Assembly: GCA_964007475.1 (NCBI GenBank)
Contig: OZ023275.1
Span: 20,687,829 to 20,751,828 of the forward strand
DNA: 64,000 nt
Source: Hybos culiciformis
Lineage: Eukaryota; Arthropoda; Insecta; Diptera; Hybotidae
Reading direction: 5' to 3'
The notes beneath the pieces were generated by a model. The model did no database searches, was not told the origin of the DNA, and saw nothing but the letters and a program-made list of their open reading frames with translations. A program made the translations under genes and the position numbers. The number at the start of each line of letters is the position of its first letter. Position 1 is the stretch's first letter. Below, in pieces: positions 1 through 13,274 of this stretch.

Positions 1-744
1 TTTTTAAATTATTAATACAGTTTCCTGTGAAAGAACAACAATTGTTTTTAAGTTTCATTATCATTACTATCTACTAATAATTAGAAATAACAATTATTGA
101 TAATATATATTTTTTTTATATATTTTTAACTTCGTTTCAGGTACTTCATTTTTACATCCTTCTGGGCCTACAAAATTTATTATGTTTATGGTTTTATGTT
201 ATTAGTATTTTGTATTTTAATGGTTAACAGTTAACAGTTTGTGTGACAATTGTATGTACATATTTCCTTTTAAATGCTGAAGATTACCGATGGCAATGGA
301 CAAGCTTTCTGTGCAACTGCAACAGTAATTTGCGTTTATGCATATTTGTTTTATTATTTCTTCTTTAAGACGAAGTAAGTACAGAAAATTTATAAATATT
401 CAAGAACTAAGAAAGTGTGGGAATTACTTTTCTTTTTCGATTTTTATTATTTTTATGTTAAATAATTATCATATGAAGTACATAAGAAATGTATTTTTGA
501 AAAATAGATTCGATAATTTTAATATTAATTACTAAAATCTTTCGTTTATGAAAATTTCTGTTTTAATTTTTATAAGAGAATTTATGTTAATTTGTTTGTT
601 ATTATTATTTTTATGTTAAATAATAAATAGTATTTCAACATTAACTGTATCTGATTCTTATTTTTGCCATTTTGGTTACAACAGTTTTTTTTTACTTTAG
701 CAAAGTTACCATTAAATGAGCTGACATTTTGTTAATTGATGTTA
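1..744. other. AT-rich flank, no gene seen
   Basis: AT-rich DNA with poly-T runs and short open frames of biased composition. I see no splice-bounded coding segment, RNA gene or clear repeat. Confidence 0.5.
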
Positions 745-972
745 ATGTTAATTGTAAAATATACTTTAATATAAGCTCACCATTTTTGTCCTCCTAAAAG
801 GAGGGCCTATTCAGAATATTTTTAGTTTTTCGCAAATATCTCGAAAATATGAATGGGTAAAAAACGCACCGTTTTCGAAATATTTGCGAAAAACTAAAAA
901 TATTCTGAATAGGTCCTCCTTAGGAGGACAAAAATGGTCAGCTTACATTAAAGTATGTTTTACAATTAACAT
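745..972. repeat. Long imperfect hairpin (foldback MITE-like)
   Basis: Two arms of about 100 bp (745-847 and 872-972) are inverted complements with few mismatches, around a loop of about 24 nt. The outer ends pair TTAATTGTAAAA with its complement at 960-970. The arms share GTCCTCCT and TTTTTCGCAAATAT with their complements. No clear target-site duplication is visible. It lies just upstream of the LINE and could be an independent foldback element or an inverted duplication of a solo repeat end. Confidence 0.8.
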
Positions 973-1493
973 CGACGGCAGTCATAGAATTGTCCTTCGA
1001 TGTCCGTCATATAAGTGACATTTAAGTAAGATTTACAACTAGCTTAGTAGTCAGCCTGATAACTGATCCTGGAGACAGTTTTAATTCTGACTTATATGTT
1101 AGTTTCATAACTAACGGCTACGTCAGCTTTATTCTTTACCTTAATGCTTGTCGTATACCTAACGTTCAGTCGTAATTTACGGTTACAAATAACTAGCTCG
1201 AAGGCACTTGATGTATGGGCAATGTCAGTTATTTGTCACCTATATACGATCCATGTCGTACTTTTTATATATCCTTGTGGCTAACGTGTTCATATCATTA
1301 GTATACTAAGTTAGTTAACAAATGATGTTTTTTATTTCCGATGAACTAGACAAATAACTGACTCGTGGTATATTGGGAGTGAATATGCTTCGTTTAAGAT
1401 TTTCTGTTCGTTCAAAGATTTTAAGGTAATTAATGACGTAAAATTTTGGCCTGACGATATAATTTGCCATGAATTCCGCGAAAAAAATAATAA
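973..1493 (+). other. Possible LINE 5' region
   Basis: Less AT-biased sequence between the hairpin and the LINE open frame, with no long frame and no recognisable ORF1 (gag-like, zinc-knuckle) protein. It may be the element's 5' UTR, or ORF1 may have been lost. The 5' boundary of the LINE cannot be fixed because no target-site duplication matching the 3' flank was found. Confidence 0.3.
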
Positions 1494-1526
1494 CCATTTT
1501 CGAAAACCAAAGACAACTCGCCACAA

Positions 1527-4274
1527 TTGAGGCTTCTAAATGTTTTTTATCAAAATGTGCATGGTCTTAGGACAAAAACAAATTGTTTGTTCACTTCTAC
1601 ATGTAATTCTGACTATGATATTTTGATATTGACGGAAACTTGGTTAAATAACGATTTTACTGACTCGGAAATGGTTTCTCCGTCATATAATCTATACAGA
1701 CGCGATCGTCATCAGGGTAGTGATGCAACTACAGTTGGTGGTGGAATTGCAGTGGCTGTGAAAGGCTGCTTTGATTCTGAGAGAATTTTGATTCCTGCTG
1801 ATGATTTAGAAATTTTATGTGTTAAGGTTAAGCTTTACAATTTTTATTTGTATATTTTATCTGTTTATTTACCACCTAAAACAGGTGATGCTAGGAAAAA
1901 TTTACACCTTAGCTTGATTAACTCACTTGATTTTTTTAGTGATATTATTTCTGACTCGGATAGAGTTTTGTTTTTGGGAGACTTCAACTTGTCTGCGACT
2001 GCTTGGCTCGTTGATCGTGAATGCGACTGTTTTTATCCTACTTCTTCATGTTCAGTTGAATCCATCTTAACTGATCATTTGTTGTCACTCAATTTTGAAC
2101 AAAATTCTTCAATTAAAAATGTGAATGGTAAACAATTAGATCTCGTTTTTTCTATAAATTTGTCTTCTATTTTAATTACTCATTGTGCAGATTCACTGCT
2201 GCCGGAGGAAAACCACCATCCTTCTCTTCTTATTAGTCTAGATATTGATCATTCTTCGAATGAATTAATGCTGGAAAACAATTATTCCTTTAATTTCAGT
2301 AAAGCCGATTATGTGGGAATGAATAACTCTCTCAGTCTTTTAGATTGGAGTTTTTTACATTCTCAAAACATGGAACAGGCTACTAAAGAATTCTACTCTA
2401 TTATTTTCAAATTGTTTATTGAGTACGTACCATTCAAATCTAATCGCATTCGAAATTTCTGCCCGCCGTGGTATACTGATGAGTTGAGATCTCTCAGAAA
2501 CAAGCGTAATATGTTATGGAAAGCATATTGTAGTGATTGGAGTGAATGAACACTTGGTCAATATTTGTATATAAAGGAGGATTTTCGAAGGCTTTCTATT
2601 AACTGCCATTCCAACTATTTGCTAAATCTGGAAAATAATCTCAAGTTAGATCCAAAACAATTCTGGAACTTTGTTAACTTAAAAAAAGGTTCTTCTTCAT
2701 ATCCAACAACTCTTCATTACAATGATGTCAGTAGTGACAATAATTATATTATTGCTAATCTCTTCGCTGATTTCTTCAAATCTTCTTTTGAGGCCGTCCC
2801 TACTTCGGGTTCGCCTCAAGTTGACTCTGTCAACTCATATTCTTTTCTTTCAAATTTTAATTCGTATATATCTAAAACTGAAATCTCCAAACATATTCAG
2901 AAATTAAAAAAATCAAACACAGTAGGACCAGATGGTATTCCTACCGTTTTCTTGATGGAATGTGTGGATAAATTAATTGAACCACTTTATATTCTATTTA
3001 ATATGTCTATTTCTTCATGTTGCTTCCCTAATATTTGGAAAATATCCTATATTATTCCACTTCATAAAAAATCCAATAAAGCACATATTCAGAATTATAG
3101 GCCTATCGCCCGACTATCTTCCTTGCCTAAACTATTTGAGTCAATTATTTCTGACAACCTTCAATTTTTCATCAAGCCTATTATTTCTGATAGACAACAT
3201 GGTTTCGTTCGTGGGAAGTCAACTACCACTAACCTTTTAGACTTTACGTCTTTTTGTAATAGTAAATTTCTTTCCGGAAATTATGTCGACTGTATTTTCA
3301 CAGATTTTTCGAAAGCCTTTGACAAATTATGCCACAAAACCCTAATTTGTAAATTGGACAAAATGGGTTTTCATTCAGCTTTTGTTAATTGGATTTATGA
3401 TTACTTATCTAATCGTTATTATCAGGTTTCTTTTAATAACTTCTTATCAGCACCGTTTTTGGTGAATTGTGGTGTCCCACAAGGTAGCCATCTTGGTCCT
3501 ATTTTCTTTATTTTATTTATAAATGATCTTCCAAATATACTAAAGTCATCCGAAGTTCTTATTTACGCAGATGATGCCAAAATTTTCAAGTCCATATCTT
3601 GTTATTCTGATTGCATTGACTTGCAAAATGATGTTGAATCATTTAGCAATTGGTGTACCTCAAACAATCTTCATTTAAACGTTAATAAGTGTCACTCAAT
3701 GTCATTCTTTAGAAAGAAAAACATTTTTGATTTTCAATACAGTGTTGGATCTTCTTTTTTAACAAGAGAAGTAGAGACCACTGATCTCGGAGTTTTGTTG
3801 GATGAAAAGTTGAATTTTGTTAAACATATCGATTTTGTTACAAGTAAGGCTCTGCGTGTTCTTGGTTTTATCAAGAGGCAATCTAAACAATTCAATGATC
3901 CATATGTTATGAAACTTTTATATTCTTCTTTTGTTCGACCCACTTTGGAATATTCTTGCCAAGTCTGGAATCCATTCTACGCAGTTCATATCTCTAGATT
4001 GGAATCGGTTCAAAAAAATTTCCTTCGTTTCGCTTTAAGGCGACTCAATTGGCAGGATAATTTAAATTTACCTCCATACACTGACAGACTTCAACTTCTA
4101 AATCTCCCAAGTCTGGAGAATAGAAGAGCTTATTTGTCGTTCAGCTTTATCCATAAAGTCATCGAAGGAAAAACGACAAGTAGCTGTTTAATGTCTAATT
4201 TATTTTTCAATGTGCCCTCAAGAAGTCTTAGAAATTTTGATGTCATTAGTATTCAATTTTCCAGAACCTACTAA
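1527..4274 (+). pseudogene. LINE endonuclease-reverse transcriptase ORF, broken
   Basis: Reads in one frame but is cut by a TGA at 2547-2549 after the endonuclease domain. The endonuclease part shows TETW, GDFN, LDLVFS and NHHPSL, which match the catalytic blocks of APE-type LINE endonucleases. The reverse transcriptase part shows TVGPDGIP, NYRPIA, FTDFSKAFDK, GVPQGSHLGPIFF and the YADD catalytic box (about 3563-3574). Target-primed reverse transcription is the known role of such proteins. No in-frame ATG precedes the endonuclease N-terminus; the frame is open only back to 1494. At 4268 the frame runs into the duplicated block and stops at 4272-4274. The natural C-terminus survives after the duplication, to 4873. 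Confidence 0.85.
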
Positions 4275-4735
4275 AGAATTCTACTCTATTATTTTCAAAT
4301 TGTTTATTGAGTACGTACCATTCAAATCTAATCGCATTCGAAATTTCTGCCCGCCGTGGTATACTGATGAGTTGAGATCTCTCAGAAACAAGCGTAATAT
4401 GTTATGGAAAGCATATTGTAGTGATTGGAGTGAATGTACACTTGGTCAATATTTGTATATAAAGGAGGATTTTCGAAGGCTTTCTATTAACTGCCATTCC
4501 AACTATTTGCTAAAATTGGCAGGATAATTTAAATTTACCTCCATACACTGACAGACTTCAACTTCTAAATCTCCCAAGTCTGGAGAATAGAAGAGCTTAT
4601 TTGTCGTTCAGCTTTATCCATAAAGTCATCGAAGGAAAAACGACAAGTAGCTGTTTAATGTCTAATTTATTTTTCAATGTGCCCTCAAGAAGTCTTAGAA
4701 ATTTTGATGTCATTAGTATTCAATTTTCCAGAACC
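4269..4735 (+). repeat. Duplicated LINE segments (246 bp + 221 bp)
   Basis: 4269-4514 matches 2381-2626 with a single difference, T4437 against A2549. 4515-4735 matches 4048-4268 with no difference that I can see. The simplest history is a tandem duplication of 2381-4268 followed by loss of about 1.4 kb from the second unit. Junctions show at most 1-3 nt of microhomology. Confidence 0.9.
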
Positions 4736-5015
4736 AATTATGGTCAATATAGCCCACTTAACTCCCTATTCAAAATTTATAACCGATATCATTTCCTTCT
4801 TCAGTTATACGTTTTCGAAAGTCCTTCTTTTAAAAGTAAATTTTATCATAATTTTTTAATTAATTCGAACTAAGTGATACATTATTTAATAGTAAACACT
4901 GCTGCTTTGTATATATTCTTACTTCCATTATTAAATTGATTGTATATATATTTAGTTTTATTATAATTAAGTTGTATTCGCTCGCTTGTATTAAGCATTT
5001 GAAATAAATAAATAA

Positions 5016-7658
5016 CCACCGTATGACTATTTCCTTAACATATAAAAATAAAAAACGATTTTTTGTCATAATGTCTATTTAACTTTTACGGAAAAATATT
5101 ATTTTATTATGTTTATATTTTTGCAATAAAGCAAATACTTGTCAAAAAAAAAAGAACTAGTTGGTTGTATACAACTTTCTTATTTCCCGGAAAAAGTCAT
5201 TAAATAAAAAATGTTTTATTAAATAACAATACCTTCTTATCAATTTGTGATAATTGCGTTTTTATAACATTATAAATTCAACAAACTTTTTTATTAAAAA
5301 TTCAATTCAACAACTCGTCATATTTAAAACTTTCCCTGCATATAGTTAGCATTTCGTATTTCTTTTGTATTCTTGGTTTTTTTTTTTCCAAAAAGTTGTT
5401 TCAACATAATTTGAATAGCTTTATTTAGCATAATAAATCATGCTATAGAAAAATTATGATGTCTTCTTACACAAAGAGTTTTCATATTATTTTCTCTCTT
5501 ATATTTTCTAACCAGGTAGGTAGGTGTGCCTTTTCATAATATCTGACTTTAGACACATAATACCTTGGGTGATTTTGCATATTAAAATTGAAGTAAAGGA
5601 AAAGTTAAAATTAAGTTTTCTGAAAATAATGTCAAAGTAATTTACCATGATTATAATCTTATATATTAAATTTGAAAGTTTTCTTGTCTGCAAATATTTG
5701 CCTTCTCTTTTAAACACAAATGCAGAAAAAAATTATGTGTAAAGAAATGCACGTAAAGCTAAGAAGGATTGCACATTGCACCGTCTGAGAGTGAATATGT
5801 AAATAATTTACTTTAACTTAAAAAAAGTAAATAATAGTTACGACTAGGAGTTGTGATTAGACCGAGAGCTAAACATTTTACTTACAAAACTATTTTTAAT
5901 ATCTTTAATATCTCGTGTGAAGTTATTGCTTTACATATAGTGGGAATCCATGATAGTGGGATAACACCACCAAGATAAAATTCAATAAATTAGAATTCGA
6001 TTCTAGCAGAAAAAAGGAAATATTTCATGTGAGAACCTGTACCTGGTTATGAATTACATATTTGCACAAAGAACTATCAATTTATTTTTCATTCCATATA
6101 CATAACTTTCATTTAAATCTTCCATACTCATCTATTCTCAATTTCAGTTTTTATAGGGTTTAAAAATATAAGCCTATATTATTTATGCATAATTATACAT
6201 ATATAATATTATATAGAATGTTAAATAGAATTCCATTAAACATAAATTTCTATTTGGTTTTATTCATTAAGTGTTTCATGCTGTGAACAATAAAATTATT
6301 TTTCTTGTTGGAAAAGACATTTTTCATGTGAGATTTAACAAATTATTTTCCCATTTTACTACATTTTATGTCATAATTAATCAAATAACTTTCAGACAAT
6401 ATAACTTTTCAATCAAGATATATGGGTTCATATACAATAACTCCCAATGGATATGAATTCAATTATCCTTTTAGTCTAACCCTTTTTTTTTTTTGTTTTA
6501 TTTTGTTTCAACAACTTCATTATCACCAAATCTGTTATTTCATCTGATAGTAAATATATATGAAGAAGAATAGATATAACGTATATCCATATAGCTAATA
6601 ATGGCACGGTATATAAATCTGAAGGTATATTCAATTTATTCTTGAATGATCTTAGTGACTTTTGCCTGAAGATGACGACAAACGTTTTCATGCGTTTTAT
6701 TTGTTTGTATTCGCAGAGATTAAAATAAAATAAATAAAATTAAATATACGTAATAATTTTTTTTTTGGAAAATCCAATGAAAATAAGATTTCAAAGCAGG
6801 TAGATTAAAGAGATTTTTTTTTGTCCCAAATAAAATTTAACTTGACTTTATCTGATTTTCCGCACATTTGAAATTTTTTTTTATAAAGTATCTACACTAC
6901 ATATAATTATGTATATATGATGAGTGTTTACTATACAAACATTATAAATAACAACAACAAAAAAACATATATTTATTTATATGTTTGAACCATAACCATA
7001 AGATAATCAGTATTAAATATAATGGTTTTCCCTTTTTTTTTTCGTAATCCGAATTAAAAGATTTTCATTTCCAAAGGGAAGATATTTTTTCATATATAAT
7101 TCATTTATAAAATATATACGCACATAATTCGGAGTGACATAAAGTAACAGCTTTTTTTAAGTCATATAACTGTCGTATCATGTCTTTTTATAACTTTTTT
7201 TTGTGTTAAAAGTTTGTAATGAATTCAAATGTTATCATCGTATATACATCTCTAGCGAGGAAATAATTAATAAACATTGTATGTTACAGTTAAAACGAAA
7301 ACATTAGGTATTTTTTACACGGCATACATTGAAAATGGTTTATAATAATTCATAAAATAATAAAGTGTAATTGTCAAAACTTATAAGTTAACCGTGCTTA
7401 CATTTTTAAGCTTTTATTTGTAATAAAAAAAAACACGAATTTTATGCTGTAGGAATATGCCCTTTCAAGTTTTAATCTTTAAGTACTTAATTAAACTTTA
7501 AGTACAGTGAACCAACAAACCTAGGTGTATACGGTTAGAAGAACCTTCAAGAATCTTTCAACTTATATGTTTTAGTTGAAAAAAATAAGGTTAGCTATTA
7601 TGGATAAATAATGTTCAAGTTGTAAAATGAAGAAAAAAAAATGTTTATCATATACATA
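5016..7658. other. AT-rich intergenic DNA
   Basis: Long A/T runs and short biased frames only. Short frames at 6271-6456 and 6476-6691 show no domain, and no splice-linked exons were found. Nothing else recognised. Confidence 0.5.
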
Positions 7659-8641
7659 CAGTGGTGTTATCTAGCCGGTACGGTCTAAAAAAGTTGCTAA
7701 AAAAGAGTAAGAACTCCGTACCGGTTGTTAAAGCAAGTTTCATTGATAATAACCCGAGTTTCATGCGAGCTTTACTTTAAATAAAATTTTGGACAATACA
7801 ATGATAATGGTTGGTTATATCTGAAAAAATGAAAATAACTTCGAAATTAATTATTTTTTGAAAAAATATTGAAATAGGTTCAAGTTTTTTATTTTTAAGT
7901 TTATTTTCCAAAATACAAATGGTTGTTGTCTAGGCATCACATTTTTCTAATTCACGAAGTCTCACTAGAATTCAACATTCACATTAAATGTAATGATTTG
8001 TATGCCAAGATAAATTAAAATTTAAACTGAAGCGTAGTACTGATTTTTATTTCAAAAAATTGGTAAATTTTGATCTATGTGGTTTACATTTTTGCTGATG
8101 CTGATTCGAAAATCTATTCGTATTCACGGTAAATTAATTTAAGTAAGTTCTTGTCGTATTAGTTTTTTAAGAAATATTAAATAATATAGGTAAAGTAGTA
8201 ATTCCCACAGACATTATTATGTATTTAAATTTTATAAAATTAGATATTTCACAATTTATACAAATATGAAGATACAACAAAATTTTAATGATTTTTTTTC
8301 ATTTCTGCATCAAAATGTAGTAAAACTGGAACCAGAAATGAAACTGTTGAAACTCAGTCTAGACATGGTCAAAAAAAATTTATTGAAGTTCATTGAAGAT
8401 GCGCTTAATAACATTTTTGAATCTCAGCCTGGTGCTACCCCCGGTCGTCTGATATTCTCGAACTTTAGCCTGGAACTACAGTGAAAGCTTCCAAAATACC
8501 GTAGATAGAAACTAAATTTAAGAGGCAAATAGATTATTTTTGGCTAGATTTAAAAAATAAATGTTTTTATAACATTATAAAAAATTATAAAATTATAAAA
8601 AAATCCGTACCGGTTGATAAAACATTTAGATAACACCACTG
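7659..8641. mobile_element. Non-autonomous hAT-type element, 983 bp
   Basis: Perfect 15-bp terminal inverted repeats (CAGTGGTGTTATCTA at 7659-7673 and its complement at 8627-8641) are flanked by a perfect 8-bp target-site duplication TATACATA (7651-7658 and 8642-8649). A CAGTG-type end with an 8-bp duplication is the hAT superfamily signature. The subterminal motif CCGGTACGG or its complement occurs near 7675, 7715 and 8605, as expected for subterminal transposase-binding repeats. No transposase is encoded, so it would need a partner element in trans. Confidence 0.9.
8266..8484 (+). CDS. Hypothetical 72-aa frame inside the hAT element
   Basis: The ATG at 8266 opens a 72-residue frame ending at TGA 8482-8484. 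The predicted protein is Leu/Lys-rich and mostly helical in appearance, with a less AT-biased C-terminal part. It does not resemble hAT transposase motifs that I know. It could be a captured host fragment, a relic of an internal coding region, or a chance frame. No function can be given. Confidence 0.2.
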   Translation: MKIQQNFNDFFSFLHQNVVKLEPEMKLLKLSLDMVKKNLLKFIEDALNNIFESQPGATPGRLIFSNFSLELQ

Positions 8642-8649
8642 TATACATA

Positions 8650-11600
8650 TATAGATATATATAATATCTTAAATTAAAAATTTCATTACAATAAAATTAG
8701 ATTTCCAACATTCAATATCAGTGTTTATAGAAACCTTCGAGAGAAAGATAGGTTAGGAAAATACTGTCGTCAACAGAAAATTATAAAGTGCGGCATTGTA
8801 AGTCTGCTGGATAAATGGCATATACATAATCTTGTAAAGGTTATGGATTTGGGTGTTCGGTTTGAGTCGGTGGCAACTCCAAAATTATAGATTTTATTAT
8901 TTTTTCTAGCGAAGAATTCTTTTTATACAAAATGAGTTTATGAAATTCTTGTAACAAATATTGGTATAATCGTGTATGAACAAAATATATTAAAGAATAA
9001 AAGTACTAGCTATTTTTTATTGCTGTGACAAATAGCTAATATTGCTAAAGTCATCCACTAGATCGTTTTGACTTATATATTATAGCAAAAGGTATACAGA
9101 AATTACAGCTACCGCATCTATACGTTTCTTCAGTATATACAATGTGTATAATAATAAATATCTTTATCTTCATAATAAAGTATAAGATGTCGTATTCAAT
9201 ATGTCAAGCCTTATCAAACATGTTGTAAATGCTTTATATTGTATTTTAAAAAAAATATATTTTGAATAACCCGTTCATCAAATATAGTTTAATCAAGTCT
9301 AGAAAATGAGACATACAAAAAATGAGACGTACAAAATTTGTAACAAGTTTAATTTTTTGGTAATATTGAACTATTATATTTTAGTAAATTTTTTGTTAGA
9401 ATTATATGATAAATAAATAATAATGTATTAATAAAATCATAATAACAAATCTGTTTATTGGTGAAATTAAATTTTACAAATTAAAATCATATAATAAAAA
9501 CTTTTAGAACGCAATGCAACATCACATATTTGATCATCTCTGATAGTACATAATATATAGACATAATATACAGACATAATATATATACATAATATATATT
9601 TGATTACCTCTGATAGTACATAAAATTACCGCAATTAATAACATTTTATAAAATTGAAATTAACTATTCTAAAGTTTGTAACATAGTTACAAACTTTTCT
9701 TTTTCCAGCACTAAAATATTTTTAACAAGACCCTTTGTAAGACTATTTTTTTTTTTTTTTTTAAGCTTGTAATAAAAAAGGATTTACTAATCTTTGCTTT
9801 TAAAAGTTTTTAATGAAATTTAAAAACAAAATGTTTTTAACTTCAATTTACCATCAAAGTACGAGAATAAAATAAAATATAAATTTATATAACTCAGTAG
9901 GGAATTGATAATAAACAACAAGTTAGTATTAACTTCATAAGAGTAAAAAATAATAATATTTTTATTTTCCATAAATTATTATTTAAAAAATAATTATTTT
10001 GAAGTGAATTTCGTTTATTTACTTACTGAAAGAATAATATTCATAAGCAAAAAAATGTATTTTTATGATGCTAAACAGATTTGTACATCATTTTTCATAG
10101 TTAATTTATGCGGTTTGTTCTTTTTATCGAAACAAAAAAGTTAAAGAATATTATAATTAAATATAAAAATAAGTACACAAAATTATAAAAATGTTGACTT
10201 GACGAAAGTAACAGCTTATCAGAGATTAAAAAGCAAAGTAAAATTTAATAAGCATGAAACTGCAAAAGATGGTTGAATTTTTTTAAAATAAATTGGCACA
10301 TAAAATAAAGTCTATTTTTTGACCCAAAAATTATAAATCAAGTTCTTTTCCTGATTTAAAAAAATTTACTTAACATAATAAGTCAAAGTTTCTTTACTTT
10401 ATTACGGTTTAGTTAGAAGCTTATACGTTGTATATATGTCGTAGTTTCGATTACCACGATCTGGAATTCATATAATTTGCCTTTTGTTCACTGTAATTAA
10501 AAAACTTCCTTTCTAATTTTATATAAATTTTTTTAGTGTGCTTATAAGGGTATATGATGTTAAATTTTCTTTTCTTTTGTATGTTTAGAGAATGTTCAAA
10601 GTCAAAATTCCCGTATCTGAGTATCAAAAGCGAAATTTAAACTATTATCAGAATATTTATAAAGTGTAAGTCTTTATTGTAAGTTGATCCTCAGACATAT
10701 TAAGATACTTTTATAAAATGATACTTTTTTAGACAAAAACAAAATTTGCACCAATCATTAAAACAAAATTAAATTTCTAGACGTTTTTTTTTACAAAAAT
10801 TGTATCTTTTTTCTATAAATTTCGTTTAAAATTAATAACCTTAGAAATACGAAACGATAAACGATATTAAATTCTTCTTTCTTCTACTTATTTATATCCA
10901 CCCTTATTCACTTAGAAGATTTTTTTATTCTTTTTGCTTTATTTATTTTGAATGACATTTAAAAAAATGTAAAAATAATTTCTATAGTTATTATAAATGT
11001 TTTGAAATTGAAACCAAAATTTCTTTTTACCTTTTTTATATGATTTTACTTAAAACACAAACTCTGTCCGATTGTCTGTTTTTTTTATGATTATGCTAAA
11101 TAATTTTGTACAAAACATTTCCTTTAATAAATTGTTTATAATTTAGTAATTTCTTAAAGACTTATTTTAATTTTAACTTCAATTTTTGTCTAAACACACC
11201 ACAATGGAATATAAATAAGATATAAATTAAAATTTAAGCTACTTAAATTAAATAAAAAGTGAGAAAAAAATTTCAATGAGACTTCTTAAACCAGACTTTA
11301 ATTATTTATTTTAATTTTCAATAGTACTATGTGACATAGAATTGTTAAAATTAGCATAAAATGTAAGCAAAGTTATTCATACTTTGAAAATTAGTTTGTT
11401 ACTTTTGGAGCTAAGTTTTTTTTTTCATAAATACGGAAATTCTTTTTCGTTTTTTCGGATCTAAGTAACAATTTTAATGGATCAAAGTAACAAATTTATC
11501 TATCTATGTCATAAACGTGTTTATATAGGAAACGTGTTTATATACAAAATAAATGCCCTAAATCTTACTCCAACCAATTTAATTTTACAAAAATTATTAT

Positions 11601-13274
11601 TAAATGTATGAGTTCATCTCACTAAAACAATATATTTTAAAGGTATACGTTTCTACTAATTATAAGAGTACTTTTTCTTTCAAAATATTTATTTAATTTA
11701 GTCTTATTTAGTATAATTTTACTTTGGTATATTATATCACTAATTTAGTGAAGACTATTCAAAATAAAATCAAATAATATAATGTAAATTAGGTACTTAC
11801 TATTTATATAGTGTTGTATATTAATTCAAAAATATATATGTATTATCAAGGATTACCTATAAATGACCTTTTTATGATAATACATATTTTACTTTTAAAT
11901 GTTATTAGGTAAGATTTTACTTTGAAGTTCAAAGGAATAAAATTAATAAAAAAAAAAATTTATAATTAAAATACAGCTTTTTTTGAGGAGCCGCCAGTGT
12001 TAGGTGTTGTTGTTGGAGTATTCTAGCATTATTTGTATTTAAATTTAATTAAATGTCTTGAGTTAAGATTCGTGAAAAATTTCAATAATAAATTGGTTAA
12101 ATTCAAAAAATACCTACTTTATTAATATTTTAATATAAATTACCAATTTGCAAATAAAATAAATTAATGAACATTGTATATGTATATAATTCTGAGTGAG
12201 AATTTGTAATTAGTTATTTATTTATTTCCAATGAATTTCTATGTTAATCAGTTACATAAATGTTTTATTTAATTTAAGTATTTATAGAGACATTCATTGC
12301 TTTTAGTTTCTGCAGTGATTGATTATCAAATTTTAAGGTAAGACTATGTTTAATTATTTTAAATTAAAAATTGATTGCATGATAAAATATCTAAATTAAC
12401 AAGTATTAGGTTTTGTTTGAATATATTATTCTGACATCAGTCAGAATCTCAGAACATACCATATTGTTCAGAAAACTTAATATAGACAGAATTTAAACGA
12501 TTTTGTGTAATTTTGGACATCTGCTTTAAAACCTGTGTACAAGTGGCATTTAGAACCCTTTTAATTTTCTTTTATCTACAAATTGTCAGATGTCCGCAAA
12601 TTATTTATTTCCTTCCGTAATAAATAAATAAATCAATTCATACGATAATATCAGTGCCAATAGAAATTAAAACAAATTTTAAATCAAATGATTAATTGTC
12701 CAGAATAATTATTTATCTGGCTTTAATATTAGAATAGTTGAATAAAACAATTTAACAAGTTAGTGAAAATTTTTTTCTTCTTTTTTTTTCGTGCGCACAA
12801 TGCGGTAGTGTTATGATGAAAACAATTTTTAAAATAATAAACATAAAAATAATAATATGTAAAGTTTCAGCAAGTAATTTAATCTTTATATTCTATGTCT
12901 TCTTCCATGTCATTCTACTATTATTTAAAAATAAACATTTTTTTTTCAACCAAATACCTAAAACTCAAACTATTTAAAACAATTTAAACAGCGTCTAAAT
13001 TTTTGAATTTTAAACCATTATGATTTCATATGCAATATTATAAAATTCCTCTTTGCGAACAGTTGATTAATGAATCATTGTACATAAAAGAAAATATAAT
13101 AATTTTAATTCAAATATTCCTAATGGACCTTATATCCTACCTAAAACATCATAAAATTATGTAATTTATGTATAAAATGTCTGAAAATAGCTACAAAGGA
13201 TATGTGTTCACCTCTTTTTTTTATTATTATAACATATTTTATTATATGTAAAGTAGTGTGAATTGTTTTTGAGT
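8650..13274. other. AT-rich gene-free DNA
   Basis: No supported gene. A short direct repeat containing CTCTGATAGTACATAA occurs at about 9537 and 9607, separated by TATA/ACATAA-rich sequence. A small hairpin TTCTGAC/GTCAGAA lies near 12430. Otherwise only poly-A/T runs and short frames. Confidence 0.5.

Larger units (their letters stand above)
1494..5015 (+). mobile_element. CR1/Jockey-superfamily non-LTR retrotransposon, rearranged
   Basis: One long frame encodes an apurinic-type endonuclease followed by reverse transcriptase, the layout of LINE ORF2. The 3' UTR ends in an AATAAATAAATAA tail at about 5002-5015, as in many LINEs. The element carries an internal tandem duplication with a deletion: 4269-4514 repeats 2381-2626 and 4515-4735 repeats 4048-4268. 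After 4735 the original C-terminal coding region and 3' UTR resume. The duplicates are almost identical, so the rearrangement is young. The 5' limit is uncertain. CR1 and Jockey clades were not separated; the C-terminal region with paired-Arg and RR motifs looks more CR1-like. Confidence 0.85.
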
